From NCBI GenBank assembly GCA_965220315.1, contig CBDCPP010000002.1, positions 372,001 to 436,000 on the forward strand: 64,000 nucleotides of DNA. The letters run 5' to 3'. The notes below the pieces were generated by a model that was given only the letters and a program-made list of their open reading frames with translations, was not told the origin of the DNA and made no database searches. This DNA is from JAPOXK01 sp965220315 (GTDB lineage Bacteria > Chloroflexota > Dehalococcoidia > Bin125). Each line of letters begins with the position of its first letter. The first letter of the stretch is position 1. A program made the position numbers and the translations under genes. Of this stretch, positions 17,388 to 25,987 are shown one piece after another.

Positions 17388-17944
17388 TCCGCGCCAAGCT
17401 CTTCACGGTTCTGCTGGCCACCATCCTGGCCACCGTGGCATCGACGGCGACCCTGTCCGCCGATGACGCCGACGCCGGAGACGCGCCCCCGGCCGCTGCC
17501 CCCTCGCTCGCCGACGCCGACTGTCTCTCCTGGCGCGTTGCCTACACGAACGCGACCGTCGGCCGCCGCACTTCGATCGGCTTCGAGTCCTACAGCGCGG
17601 CCCAGGCATTCCGCGACGATCTCTGCAGTCAGCCCTCCTACCCGCTCTTCGAGAACGTGCGCGATCCCGAGTGCATGCGCGTCTACGTGCGCCAGGATCA
17701 TGCGGGCTACAGCCGGCCGGACGGGCTCCAGGTCGCCCCGCAGTGGTCCGTCCGCATCGCGCCCTGGGACCCGGAGCGCTTCGGCGGCTCCAACGGCAAC
17801 GTCTTCTATCTGTGGCAGGGCTTCCAAGGACACGGCGCCGAGCAGTACGCTCGCGCCCTCGCAGGGCGGATCGTCGAGGATCTGCGATCGCTGGGCTACA
17901 CCGTCGCCGACCCCGGCGACGAGGCAGGCGCCACGCTGAGCTAG
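17384..17944 (+). CDS. secreted hypothetical protein (186 aa)
   Basis: The signal peptide covers about 1-26 (MIRAKLFTVLLATILATVAS...). The mature part carries three cysteines (DADCLSWRV, DDLCSQ, PECMRV) and an alpha/beta pattern including SIGFESYSAAQAFRDDLC and a C-terminal ALAGRIVEDLRSLGYTVAD helix. No family is recognised. It does not carry the island's C-terminal domain, unlike its neighbours. Its start overlaps the 35-aa ORF, which has the better ribosome site, so it is probably translated by coupling. Confidence 0.7.
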   Translation: MIRAKLFTVLLATILATVASTATLSADDADAGDAPPAAAPSLADADCLSWRVAYTNATVGRRTSIGFESYSAAQAFRDDLCSQPSYPLFENVRDPECMRVYVRQDHAGYSRPDGLQVAPQWSVRIAPWDPERFGGSNGNVFYLWQGFQGHGAEQYARALAGRIVEDLRSLGYTVADPGDEAGATLS

Positions 17945-18376
17945 GTTGGCGCCGTTCGAGAAGCGCCTAGCGCCGTGGCTGTCAAGGGAAGAGCGGCGAG
18001 ATTTGTGGAAAAGTGGGAGAAAGTCGTGGGCGGATGGTGGGCAAGTAACCGCAGTTAACCAAGCGATCCCCGGCGCGCGCGCGGGACGCAGCCGGGAAAG
18101 GTGAAGCGGCGGTAAAAAAGGGCGGAAAATGTCGCAAAGCGCGTTGTCCCCGTTGCCCCATTCCCCATAGCATGCTCGCAAACCAGAGCGGTTCGCCGCT
18201 CGATTTTCCCACGGCCGCGCCCGTCTCGGGCGGGGGACGGCCGAGCCGCCGGGCTGATCGCCCGGACCAGCCCGGAAGAGGAGGAGCGCAAGGAAGAGCA
18301 CACACCGCATGAAGGCATGCACCGCATGCACGAAATCCAATGACATTGGGAAATCCCTCTCACAAGGAGGAACGCA
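17945..18376. other. 432-bp intergenic region, long 5' leader of an S-layer-like gene
   Basis: No gene is visible. The region contains GC-rich inverted segments (for example around 18210-18275, with CCGGGCTGATCGCCCGGACC) and a run of A (AAAAAA near 18113). The end carries the CACAAGGAGG ribosome site of the next gene. A long structured leader would suit a highly expressed surface protein, but I cannot identify a known riboswitch. Confidence 0.4.
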
Positions 18377-20275
18377 TTGAGTAGAGAAATAATTATGAAA
18401 GGGCTGGGCCTGCGGACCCTGGCGCTGGTCGCCCTGGCGGCGGTCATCGCCGCGGGCGCCATCTTCACCTCGGCCACGCCGGCCGAGGCGCAGGCCGTGC
18501 CCAGCACTACGAATCCCGGTGGGACCGTGGTCGTGACCTTCAACGAGGGGGGTGACACCGGGGATCGGTTCCGGATCCACGAAGACAGTGAAGCCAGCGG
18601 CAGCTTCGATTTCAACGGAGGCCAGGCGGTCCGCTGTTCTGACAATGACGCCAACGGGTGTGACGAGAACGGCGACACGGCCGGGGTTGCTCTCCGAGTG
18701 ACGATTGATGAGGACTCGCCGATTGGCGACCTCTTCGTCCAGCGAACCGAGCGCGCCGGGGATGGTGAAGTCACTGTTGAGCAAGAGATCGTCGTCACGG
18801 TCGCAGCGCCGGACCCGCCGGTAGCGCTCAACGTCATCGCCAAACCGACGCCCGGTGCGATCGACAAGGACGGTACGCCCACCTCCAGTATGACGGTGCG
18901 GCTCGTGAACGCCGCCGCTGTCGGCCAAGTCGGCCAAGATCTGGTCGTCACCACGACGCGAGGCATCCTGACGTCCACTCACATGAAGGCCGATACCACG
19001 TGTAACGGTCTGAGCGCCTGTACGCTTACGACCCAGGCAGCTGGCGACGGAGTAGATAACCAGGCCGATACGGACGACGATGTCGTGGCCGGTTCGGCCA
19101 CCGTAACGCTGGCGGGCAACGGCGCGACCGGCACCGCTATGGTGTCCTTCCTGCACGCCCCCACGGGCCTCAGCGCGACGGCCGAGGTGACCATCCACGG
19201 TGACACCGCCGGCATCAGCGTCGAAGCTGAGCAGGGCACGATCGGAATCGCCGGCTCGACCTTCCTCGTCGTCACCATTGTCGACGCACAGGGCAACCCG
19301 GTCGTTGGTGGCCACGCCGCCGTGGACACCGCCGACCGCAAGACCGGGGGCATCGTGCCTCCTGAGGTTCCGACTGGCACCAGCGCGGTCAAGGTCATGG
19401 CCCCGAGGGATGTCGATAAGAACCTCGAGGGTAAGAAGAACGACCTGCCGGCCTGTGGCAATGACGTGTCGACCGACGAGGCCAATACCGAGGATGTCGA
19501 CGAAGGCGCGACGAACGCCGATCTGGACCCAGGGAGCAACGTGGCTGGCAAGTGCGTCATCCAAGTGAACGCTCCGATCGGCGACCCGGACAACCCGGCC
19601 GACGACGCCACCCGCGGCACGCACACGATCACCCTTGTGGCGAGCAATGCCGCTGGCGTCGCTCTCCCCAAGATCGACAAGGTGAGCGTCGCGGTGCAGG
19701 TCGGCGGCGCGCCGGCTAGTATCTCGTCCGACGCTCCCGCGTCGGTGGACTCGCTGAGCTCGACCGAGATCACGGTCACCGTGATGGACGACGAGGGCGT
19801 GCGCGTCGGCGCCGTCCTCATCGTGGTTGACCAGGTCGAAGGCGAGGGTAAGACGGACAGTCCGGCGAGCCCCAAGACGGCGGACGGTCAAGCGACCTTC
19901 ACCTACCTGGCTCCGCTCAGCGCAGGTGACGCCGTGTTCCTGATTCGCGCCGGGGACGCTGAGGCTGGCACTCAGATCCAGAGCACCATCACGGTCGTCA
20001 TCGGCGACCCGGAGCCTGAGGCTCCGCCGGCGCCGGCGCAAAGCCCCGTCTCGCTGGACGTCAGCGCAGGCGGCGACTTCTACGTCGTAGCAGGCAACAG
20101 TGTTCCCACGACCGCGAGCGACCTCTTCGACGGCACGAGCGTCTCGGTCGCCTTCAAGTGGGAGAACGGTGCTTGGACGCGTTACGTCCCGGCCCTCGGC
20201 AGCGAGGACTTCCTCGTCGCCTCCGGCAACCTCCTCTGGGTCGTCGCGGGCAGCGCCGGGACAGTGGGTGGCTAG
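18377..20275 (+). CDS. abundant-type secreted Ig/invasin-like surface protein with C-terminal island domain (632 aa)
   Basis: TTG at 18377 is chosen because AAGGAGG lies six bases upstream; the ATG at 18395 has none. The signal peptide ends near AEAQA (residues ~1-39). The mature protein is acidic and Thr/Val/Asp-rich with several Ig-like beta domains (for example ISVEAEQGTIGIAGSTFLVV and ASISSDAPASVDSLSSTEIT). The C-terminus holds one island domain (from 20048: GGDFYVVAGNSVPTTASDLF ... NLLWVVAGSAGTVGG). The strong ribosome site, long leader, acidic repeat structure and following hairpin suggest a high-copy envelope protein, possibly an S-layer component; that is inference. Confidence 0.78.
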   Translation: MSREIIMKGLGLRTLALVALAAVIAAGAIFTSATPAEAQAVPSTTNPGGTVVVTFNEGGDTGDRFRIHEDSEASGSFDFNGGQAVRCSDNDANGCDENGDTAGVALRVTIDEDSPIGDLFVQRTERAGDGEVTVEQEIVVTVAAPDPPVALNVIAKPTPGAIDKDGTPTSSMTVRLVNAAAVGQVGQDLVVTTTRGILTSTHMKADTTCNGLSACTLTTQAAGDGVDNQADTDDDVVAGSATVTLAGNGATGTAMVSFLHAPTGLSATAEVTIHGDTAGISVEAEQGTIGIAGSTFLVVTIVDAQGNPVVGGHAAVDTADRKTGGIVPPEVPTGTSAVKVMAPRDVDKNLEGKKNDLPACGNDVSTDEANTEDVDEGATNADLDPGSNVAGKCVIQVNAPIGDPDNPADDATRGTHTITLVASNAAGVALPKIDKVSVAVQVGGAPASISSDAPASVDSLSSTEITVTVMDDEGVRVGAVLIVVDQVEGEGKTDSPASPKTADGQATFTYLAPLSAGDAVFLIRAGDAEAGTQIQSTITVVIGDPEPEAPPAPAQSPVSLDVSAGGDFYVVAGNSVPTTASDLFDGTSVSVAFKWENGAWTRYVPALGSEDFLVASGNLLWVVAGSAGTVGG

Positions 20276-20289
20276 AAACGGATTCGCGA

Positions 20290-20316
20290 GAGGGGCCGCC
20301 CACCCGGCGGCCCCTC
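20290..20316. terminator. strong GC-rich hairpin after the Ig-like gene
   Basis: A perfect 11-bp stem GAGGGGCCGCC / GGCGGCCCCTC around a 5-base loop CACCC, starting 15 bases after the stop. There is no T run, so it could be a terminator or an mRNA-stabilising hairpin. Confidence 0.5.
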
Positions 20317-20392
20317 CGCGGGCCTTTCGAAGAAGCAACCGAGCGACTTCGAGGAAGCCAAGTAGAGCGATAGGAAAGGAAAGGCCATACTC

Positions 20393-21004
20393 ATGACGAG
20401 TATTCGTAAGGGGTGGCGCTTGGCGGTAGCCATCGGCGCAGCTGCGCTGGCGTTGACGCTCATGACGAGCGCCTTCGCTCAGGCACCTCCACTGCCACCC
20501 ACAGACCATGTGTTCTTCGGCATGGACGTCACCATCGATGGTGAGGCCGCTGCCGATGGCGCGGTGGTGGAAGCTTTGAACCAGGACGGCGATTCCGTCG
20601 GCTCCGCCACCATCACGGACGGCCGCTGGATGATCGACGTCCACCCGGACAACGCCAGCTCCGTCAGCTTTACCGTGAACGGCATCGGCTCCACGGACAG
20701 CTACGACGTCGTCGAATTCGGCGTCGGCGATAACGGTGCGGGCATCGCGATCAGCGTCACGACGCCGGTCGTCGAGCCAGTCGAGCCGGTCGAGCCGGTC
20801 GTACCGGTCGTACCGGTCGAGCCGGTTGCACCGGTCGAGCCGGAAGAGCCGGAAGCTCCGGCCGCACTGCCCAACACGGGGAGCGGCGGCCTGGCGGACA
20901 CGGGCAGCGGCTTCCCGCTGTTGCCGGTGGCCCTGGCCATCTCGGCCCTGGTTGCGCTGAGCGGCGTGGCGGTCACCCGCCGCGTTGGGATCAGCGCGCG
21001 CTAG
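20393..21004 (+). CDS. LPxTG-type cell-wall-anchored protein (203 aa)
   Basis: ATG at 20393 follows AGGAAAGGA. The signal peptide ends near AFAQA (~residue 29), followed by an Ig-like/carboxypeptidase-regulatory-like beta domain (~35-120) and a VEPVEPVVPVVPVEP proline repeat. A C-terminal sorting signal follows: LPNTG (~160), a second DTG, a hydrophobic helix (LLPVALAISALVALSGVAV) and a short basic tail TRRVGISAR. This is the layout of sortase substrates in monoderm bacteria, so a sortase should be encoded elsewhere. It lacks the island C-terminal domain, implying a different anchoring route from its neighbours. Confidence 0.82.
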   Translation: MTSIRKGWRLAVAIGAAALALTLMTSAFAQAPPLPPTDHVFFGMDVTIDGEAAADGAVVEALNQDGDSVGSATITDGRWMIDVHPDNASSVSFTVNGIGSTDSYDVVEFGVGDNGAGIAISVTTPVVEPVEPVEPVVPVVPVEPVAPVEPEEPEAPAALPNTGSGGLADTGSGFPLLPVALAISALVALSGVAVTRRVGISAR

Positions 21005-21018
21005 GAGCGTGAAGAGCA

Positions 21019-21052
21019 CGTCAGACGATCGCCTTCGGGCGATCGTCTGACG
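21019..21052. terminator. 15-bp perfect hairpin with TTCG tetraloop
   Basis: CGTCAGACGATCGCC / GGCGATCGTCTGACG around TTCG, an exceptionally stable stem-loop 15 bases after the LPxTG gene. It has no T run itself but is followed at once by a classic terminator, so it may protect the mRNA 3' end. Confidence 0.65.
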
Positions 21053-21063
21053 AGGGAATTGCA

Positions 21064-21105
21064 AGACGGAGCGGTCTGGCCCTGGCGAGGCCGCTCCGTC
21101 TTTTT
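21064..21105 (+). terminator. rho-independent terminator
   Basis: Stem AGACGGAGCGG / CCGCTCCGTCT (11 bp) with an internal GC-rich loop, followed directly by TTTTTCCC. This closes the transcription unit of the LPxTG gene. Confidence 0.85.
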
Positions 21106-21254
21106 CCCTTCGGTCTTTGGGGCCGCGCCTACCGCGACCCTCTGGAGAGCGGCCCTTTGGAGAGGGTTCCCGCCAGCGCGCCGGCTCCATCGCCTGCGTC
21201 CTGACGGGAGATCGCTCCAGCGCCGGGCGGCGTGGGGCTGTGGGAGTCCGAGTC

Positions 21255-22943
21255 ATGAGGACGCGCCGAACGATGCACCAGGCCATGCGCTCCCAGCCCG
21301 CGCGTCGCGGGACGGCGCTGCGCCGCCCGCGAGTGTTCCTGTTGTTGCTGCTGGCGGCCGGGTTGTTCCTGCTGCTGTCCCCCGCCGCCGAGGGGGCCAC
21401 GCCCACGGTGCACTCCGTGCAAGCGTCGCCCACGAAGATCGCCGCGAGCGGCGGCCAATCGACGATCACGGTCACGGTGACGCCGGGCAGTGGGACGGAC
21501 GCCGTCACGCGGGTGACGCTCACGACCACCCTGGGCGCCTTCGGCAGCGCTGCCGGTCCCAGCCGCGTCAACGTGGCCCTGAGCGGGCAAGGCGACGGCA
21601 CGGCCGTCGCCACGGCCACGCTGGTGGGCGACGGGCGGTTGGGCGACGCGGCGGTTACGGCCAGCGCCGGAGCCAGCACGCGCGCGACCACGGTCACTTT
21701 CGTGGGCGCGCCGGCCACGGTCGTCTTCGAAACCCCCAGCGCCGAGGCGGTGCTGAGCGCGGCCACGCCGCCGCGCCTGATCGTGCAAGTGCGCGATAGC
21801 GCCGGCGAGTCCGTTCCCAGCGCCTCCCTGACCTTCACGGCCACCGCCGGCCGGCTGCTGGCGGGTTCCGCTCCGCCCGCCGACGGCGCCACCGGCGCCG
21901 CGGCCTACACGGTCACCACCGGCGTCAATGGGCGCGCCGCGGCCTTCCTGCACGCTGATCCCGGCGCCGTGCGCGTGCGCGCCAGCGCCGGCAGCGCCAC
22001 GGCCTCGCTGCCGCTGACGCTGCACGGTCCCCCCGCGCGGCTGGAGCTGACGGCGCTGGCGCGGCGGGTCAACTTGGGCGATGCGCCCTTCGCGGCGCCA
22101 CCGGGGACGCTGGTGGCGGTGCTCTTCGACGAGGGCGGGCGGCCCGTGCCGCGCGTCAGCGTGCGCTTCAGCGCCAACGTCGCCGGTGTGACCGTGGTGC
22201 AGAGCGGCGAGGGCGAGTCCGGCGTCACCGGCGCCAGCGGGCGCGCGGCGGCTCATATCTCGGCGGCGGACGCAGCCGAGCCGGGGCCCGTGACGATCGC
22301 GGCCTGGGCGGGCACGCTCTCGGCCAGCGCCACGATCCAGGTCGTGGGGCCGGTGGCCGCGCTGCGGCTCTTGATCACTCCCCGGTCCGAGGCCGGGATC
22401 TATGACGTGGCGGCGCTGGTCACCGACGCCGCCGGCACGGCCGTGCCCAGCGGCTACGAGGTGCGCTTCAGCGCGGCCGGGGCGCCGCCCAGCGCCAAAG
22501 CCAGCTTCGAACCGGCCACGGCCGAGACGGTGGGCGGCTTGGCCCGCACCGTCTTTACCCTGGACAGCGCCGCCACGGAGGTCCGGGTGCGGGCCTACGT
22601 GGCCGGGATCGACATGGACGTGCGCTCCAGCGCGCCCCTGCCCGAGGCCGACCAAGCGACCAGCATCTCGCTGGCGGCGGGCCTGAACCTGATCACCTGG
22701 CCCGGTTCCGCCACGACGGCCACGGCGGCGGTGGCGGCGATCGCGGAAAGCGTCTCGGTGCTCTGGCGCTACGACGAGGCGGAGGGCTGGCAGCGCTACC
22801 TGCCGGGCGCCGGCCTGGGCGCCGATTTCCAGATCGCCAACGGCGACCTGCTGGCCGTCTCCGCCAGCGCCGCCGTTGTCTGGGAGATCCCCGAGGCGCC
22901 GGAGGACGAGGAGGATGGGGACGGGGCGGGGGACGGCTCCTAG
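21255..22943 (+). CDS. secreted protein with invasin/Big1-like domains and divergent C-terminal domain (562 aa)
   Basis: ATG at 21255 is taken as start because it places a basic region and a long hydrophobic signal (RVFLLLLLAAGLFLLLSPAA) at the N-terminus. At least four bacterial Ig-like domains follow, with motifs such as IAASGGQSTITVTVTPGSG, VRDSAGESVPSASLTFTATA and VTDAAGTAVPSGYEVRFSA, typical of Big1/invasin repeats. From ~22662 a diverged version of the island's C-terminal domain appears (LAAGLNLITWPGSATTATAA ... VLWRYDEAEGWQRYLPG ... NGDLLAV), then a short acidic tail. Likely a surface stalk protein. Confidence 0.78.
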   Translation: MRTRRTMHQAMRSQPARRGTALRRPRVFLLLLLAAGLFLLLSPAAEGATPTVHSVQASPTKIAASGGQSTITVTVTPGSGTDAVTRVTLTTTLGAFGSAAGPSRVNVALSGQGDGTAVATATLVGDGRLGDAAVTASAGASTRATTVTFVGAPATVVFETPSAEAVLSAATPPRLIVQVRDSAGESVPSASLTFTATAGRLLAGSAPPADGATGAAAYTVTTGVNGRAAAFLHADPGAVRVRASAGSATASLPLTLHGPPARLELTALARRVNLGDAPFAAPPGTLVAVLFDEGGRPVPRVSVRFSANVAGVTVVQSGEGESGVTGASGRAAAHISAADAAEPGPVTIAAWAGTLSASATIQVVGPVAALRLLITPRSEAGIYDVAALVTDAAGTAVPSGYEVRFSAAGAPPSAKASFEPATAETVGGLARTVFTLDSAATEVRVRAYVAGIDMDVRSSAPLPEADQATSISLAAGLNLITWPGSATTATAAVAAIAESVSVLWRYDEAEGWQRYLPGAGLGADFQIANGDLLAVSASAAVVWEIPEAPEDEEDGDGAGDGS

Positions 22944-23032
22944 AAGGTCTAGCAGTGTGTGGGAGCCCGCGGCCCGCTGTCGCTATCGCTGATATGCTGT
23001 TGATGGTTATGGATAGTTGAGGAGTCGGTCAC

Positions 23033-23164
23033 ATGCCTGCCACGGCGAAATCACCCCAAAGCGCCGAGAAGGACTCCAAGCCCGTCCCTAAGAAAATTCG
23101 GGAAGCGGTCGACTACGTCATCAAGCATCGCGAGAAGGCTCTTCGCGAGCTCGAGAAACACTAG
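23033..23164 (+). CDS. small antitoxin-like ORF upstream of a Fic/Doc toxin (43 aa)
   Basis: The ATG is preceded by TGAGGAG. The peptide begins MPATAKSPQSAEKDSKPVPK and ends in a charged helix (KIREAVDYVIKHREKALREL). Its position directly before a Doc-type Fic protein makes it the candidate antitoxin. Its TAG stop is in the same frame as the toxin coding sequence that follows. Confidence 0.5.
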   Translation: MPATAKSPQSAEKDSKPVPKKIREAVDYVIKHREKALRELEKH

Positions 23165-23167
23165 AAC

Positions 23168-23725
23168 CTGCCCCGCCTCACCTACCTGGACGAGGATGCG
23201 GCGACGTTTCTCGTCACCGAGCTGACGCAGAAGCTCTTCCCAGGCACCCCGGCCTTCGCCATACGAGGCGACCAAGGGCGGCAGTTGCTGCTTGGCGCAC
23301 TCGACCAGCCCCAATGGCGTCATTACCGGACGCTTCAGGCGAAGGCCGGGGTGCTCCACTACTGCCTTAACTGCGATCATCCCTTCGTGGATGGGAACAA
23401 GCGTTTCGCCGTCGCCGCGATGGAGATGTTTCTGTTCTTGAATAGAGCCCAACTCTGCGCGACCGACGACGAGGTGACGGCGTTCGCTCTCGGAGTCGCC
23501 AAGGGCGAGATCGACCGCTCCATGTGTGCGGAGTTCCTGCGGCGGCGGGTGACGCGAATCACGTGGGATGATGAGCAAATCGTGCGCTGGTGGGAGCGGA
23601 TGCCGCCGGAAGATCGCGCGGGAGTCCGTGACATCGTGCGCAGTTGGGCTGAGGGTACGGGTACGACGAGGTGGCTGCGCATTCAGCGTGCCCTGAAGCA
23701 GGTTCTGAGGGGAACGAGCGAGTGA
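23168..23725 (+). CDS. doc: Fic/Doc-family toxin with no conventional start codon (about 185 aa)
   Basis: The frame encodes LPRLTYLDED ... and the full Fic motif HPFVDGNKRFA (~residue 78), typical of death-on-curing toxins, which phosphorylate or AMPylate translation factors or other proteins. A C-terminal extension of ~90 residues follows. No ATG or GTG occurs in frame between the preceding TAG (23162) and the Fic motif. The natural N-terminus would be a CTG at 23168 (where MPRLTYL would be expected) or a TTG at 23285. The toxin may therefore be silenced, start at a rare codon, or be made by readthrough of the TAG, since the upstream ORF is in the same frame. Confidence 0.6.
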   Translation: MPRLTYLDEDAATFLVTELTQKLFPGTPAFAIRGDQGRQLLLGALDQPQWRHYRTLQAKAGVLHYCLNCDHPFVDGNKRFAVAAMEMFLFLNRAQLCATDDEVTAFALGVAKGEIDRSMCAEFLRRRVTRITWDDEQIVRWWERMPPEDRAGVRDIVRSWAEGTGTTRWLRIQRALKQVLRGTSE

Positions 23726-23747
23726 CGCGAAACGGTCGCCGCTCGCT

Positions 23748-24020
23748 CTAGTGCTGCGCCGCCGGCTTGCTGAGGTCGCAGATGTGATCCGCCGGCGCGG
23801 TTCTCTTGCGGCAGATCTTGCAGATCGCAACCCATCCGCATCGATCCTCGCGCAGGTGCGCCCAGATCCAGAAGGCAGGCTCCCTGGAGGAGCTCTCGCC
23901 CTTGGCGAACTGGCAGATCCCGCAGGCGGAGGCGCGCGTGAGGGCGGGCCCGAAGCTATCGGGGCGTTGGGCGATGGGCGTCTCGATCGGGCGCTCCGTT
24001 GGAAAGTTCCCAGCCGTCAT
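23748..24020 (-). CDS. small Cys-rich, probably zinc-binding protein (90 aa)
   Basis: ATG at 24020 (minus strand) is preceded by GGAGG at ideal spacing. The protein has a CGIC pair (~34), then C-x-x-C (ICKIC, ~68) and a final DHICDL, compatible with a zinc-ribbon or treble-clef fold. A central WIWAHLREDRCGWVAICK stretch is aromatic-rich. No family is recognised. It is transcribed against the surrounding surface-protein genes. Confidence 0.55.
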   Translation of the reverse strand: MTAGNFPTERPIETPIAQRPDSFGPALTRASACGICQFAKGESSSREPAFWIWAHLREDRCGWVAICKICRKRTAPADHICDLSKPAAQH

Positions 24021-24213
24021 CGCTTACCTCCGCGCTCTTCGTCCCTCTCCCCATGGGGGGCCTTGCACTCTAGCGCTTGGACGGCCTCTCTCGCTGCCAG
24101 TGGATATGTCCAGGCATGCTTGCGAGATACCCGTATGATTGGGAGTGGAGGCGGCCGCCGCCGCCCACCCGGAAGCCGTTCATGGCGAGACGTTCGCACG
24201 AGGAAAAGCGATC

Positions 24214-25482
24214 ATGAAACGCGACCGGACGCGGAAGGGGCTCGCTACCTGGATCCTCGCGCTGGTCGCGCTGCTGACGTGGCTGGGCGCCGGGATGGCC
24301 ATCAACTTCGGCATGCCCTACGCCCCGGCAGCGGCCTCGAACGGCGATGATCCGGCCCTGAACCCGGAGACGATGACGATCGCGCCGTCGGAGCGGACGG
24401 TCCTCCCGCTCGGTGCTCCCGGCGAGGAGAATCCCCCCAGGCGATGGACGGTCCGGGTGGAGGACGCCGACGGCGTTGGCGTGGCCGGCTTGCTGGAAGG
24501 CGCCATCCGCAGGCTCTACGTCAGCGCCGAGCTCGGCAGCAGGCTGCGCGTGCTCCCCATCATCGATGCTGCCGCGTCGGGCCGCCCGGGTGACTACTTC
24601 GTTACACTGGCCGCCGTCGCCGGCGCCGAACCCGGCTCTCAGCACGCCGCGCGCGTGACGGTCGCCCGGCCCGGCTTTGGCGCGTTGGTGATGTTGATCA
24701 CGGTCGTCATCGGCAACCCGGGCCAGGACCCAGGCGACGAGACGGACGGTACCGCTGGCGACGGGCCAGGTGACGACACAGGCGACGACACAAGTGACGA
24801 CGGGGAAGACGGCGCGGGCGTGGCGGCGCACAGCACGCACGTCACCAGCTACCCGCCCCCCGAACGGGTGGGGGACGTCTTCCAGAGCCGGGTCGCCCCC
24901 GGTGGCACGGTCTGGGCCCGGATTACCTTCTATGACGCGGAGCTGAACGGGGTAGCGGACGGCACCGTGGTCGCGTTCCAGGATATCGGCGTCAATCCCG
25001 GGATCATCATCGCGCTCCCGCGCGGTACCTGGCGGAGCTTGCTCGGTTTCCCCACCGCGCGCGGAGTCCTCGATCCCTCCACGGGCAGCTCCACCCTCAG
25101 CAGGGATCGGGGCGTCACCGAGGGGGGATCGGTGCACCTGGTTTACATCGCCTCGCCCACGCTCACGCCCAGCGCCGCGCCGCAGCGGATCGTCGTCAGC
25201 ACGAGCACCGCCTCCACGATCATCGAAGTCTTCGTGGGCGCGGCGGACGGCGATCCCTACGTGCTGCCCCTTGAGGCGGGCGGGCAGTTCGTGCGAGCGA
25301 CCTTCAATGCCAGCGCGGCCGATCTGTTCGAGGATCGGGTGACGGTCGCCTGGAAGTACGCCGGTCTGGAAACCGGCTGGATCCGCTATATCCCTGCTCT
25401 GGGCCAGGAGAACTTCATCATCGCGCCCGGCGACTTCCTCTGGGTCGTCTCGCCGGGCAGCCAGACGCTCGCGGTGCCGTAG
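24214..25482 (+). CDS. secreted protein with C-terminal island domain (422 aa)
   Basis: ATG at 24214 follows GAGGAAAAG; the next residues are a basic start and a hydrophobic signal (ATWILALVALLTWLGAGMAI). The mature protein has two beta-rich parts separated by an Asp/Gly-rich acidic linker (DETDGTAGDGPGDDTGDDTS). It ends with one island domain (from ~25255: PLEAGGQFVRATFNASAADL ... FIIAPGDFLWVVSPGSQTLAVP). An upstream in-frame start at 24139 would bury the signal peptide and is rejected. Function is unknown; likely an envelope protein. Confidence 0.75.
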   Translation: MKRDRTRKGLATWILALVALLTWLGAGMAINFGMPYAPAAASNGDDPALNPETMTIAPSERTVLPLGAPGEENPPRRWTVRVEDADGVGVAGLLEGAIRRLYVSAELGSRLRVLPIIDAAASGRPGDYFVTLAAVAGAEPGSQHAARVTVARPGFGALVMLITVVIGNPGQDPGDETDGTAGDGPGDDTGDDTSDDGEDGAGVAAHSTHVTSYPPPERVGDVFQSRVAPGGTVWARITFYDAELNGVADGTVVAFQDIGVNPGIIIALPRGTWRSLLGFPTARGVLDPSTGSSTLSRDRGVTEGGSVHLVYIASPTLTPSAAPQRIVVSTSTASTIIEVFVGAADGDPYVLPLEAGGQFVRATFNASAADLFEDRVTVAWKYAGLETGWIRYIPALGQENFIIAPGDFLWVVSPGSQTLAVP

Positions 25483-25573
25483 CGGCTGGAGGAGCGGCTG
25501 ACATCCCGTTTGAGGTTTCTGGCCTCTCGCGGGCGGCGCCCATACGATTGACGGAGGTGGCGGCCGGCGACGG

Positions 25574-25987
25574 CGGCGAGGGGCCGCCGGGAGTCTGAAT
25601 GCGGCCTCTCTTCACTACCCTGGCGCGGCTCGCCCTCTTCGCCCTGATCGCTCTCGTGATCGCCCTGCTGATCTTTCTGCCCCTGGCGGCTACGGGCGGC
25701 TTCCCCCTCTTCCGCACCGCCGCCGCGCAAGATGGCGGCGGGGAGGCGCCGATCTTCGTGGTGACGGCGGCGGGCGACAACGGCGAGGGGCCGCCGGGAG
25801 TCTGAATGCGGCCTCTCTTCACTACCCTGGCGCGGCTCGCCCTCTTCGCCCTGATCGCTCTCGTGATCGCCCTGCTGATCTTTCTGCCCCTGGCGGCTAC
25901 GGGCGGCCTCCCCCTCTTCCGCACCGCCGCCGCGCAAGATGGCGGCGGGGAGGCGCCGATCTTCGTGGTGACGGCGGCGGGCGACGG
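25574..25987 (+). repeat. 207-bp perfect-register tandem duplication
   Basis: Bases 25574-25780 and 25781-25987 are near identical; I see one coding change (TTC to CTC, Phe to Leu). The unit spans the leader GGCGAGGGGCCGCCGGGAGTCTGA, the start codon, the signal peptide and the first mature residues of the beta-helix gene. Confidence 0.85.
25599..25805 (+). CDS. signal-peptide-only ORF created by tandem duplication (68 aa)
   Basis: It duplicates the first ~60 residues of the next gene (MRPLFTTLARLALFALIALV...) and then runs into the copied leader as ...NGEGPPGV before a TGA. Its stop (25803-25805) directly abuts the ATG of the full gene at 25806, so ribosomes may reinitiate. It is most likely a by-product of slippage rather than a selected gene. 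Confidence 0.5.
   Translation: MRPLFTTLARLALFALIALVIALLIFLPLAATGGFPLFRTAAAQDGGGEAPIFVVTAAGDNGEGPPGV

Noticed and set aside
17990..18060. Spaced TGGG boxes suggesting MraZ-type operator
   Set aside because: Spacing is irregular and no mraZ or cell-division genes are nearby.
17150..21892. A 1580-codon open frame on the minus strand opposite the surface genes
   Set aside because: Composition (Arg/Ala/Gly/Asp low complexity, no domains) and exact antisense to well-supported genes with signal peptides show it is a high-GC shadow. The same applies to 287-1249, 2963-5473, 10245-11540, 13752-14717 and similar minus-strand frames.
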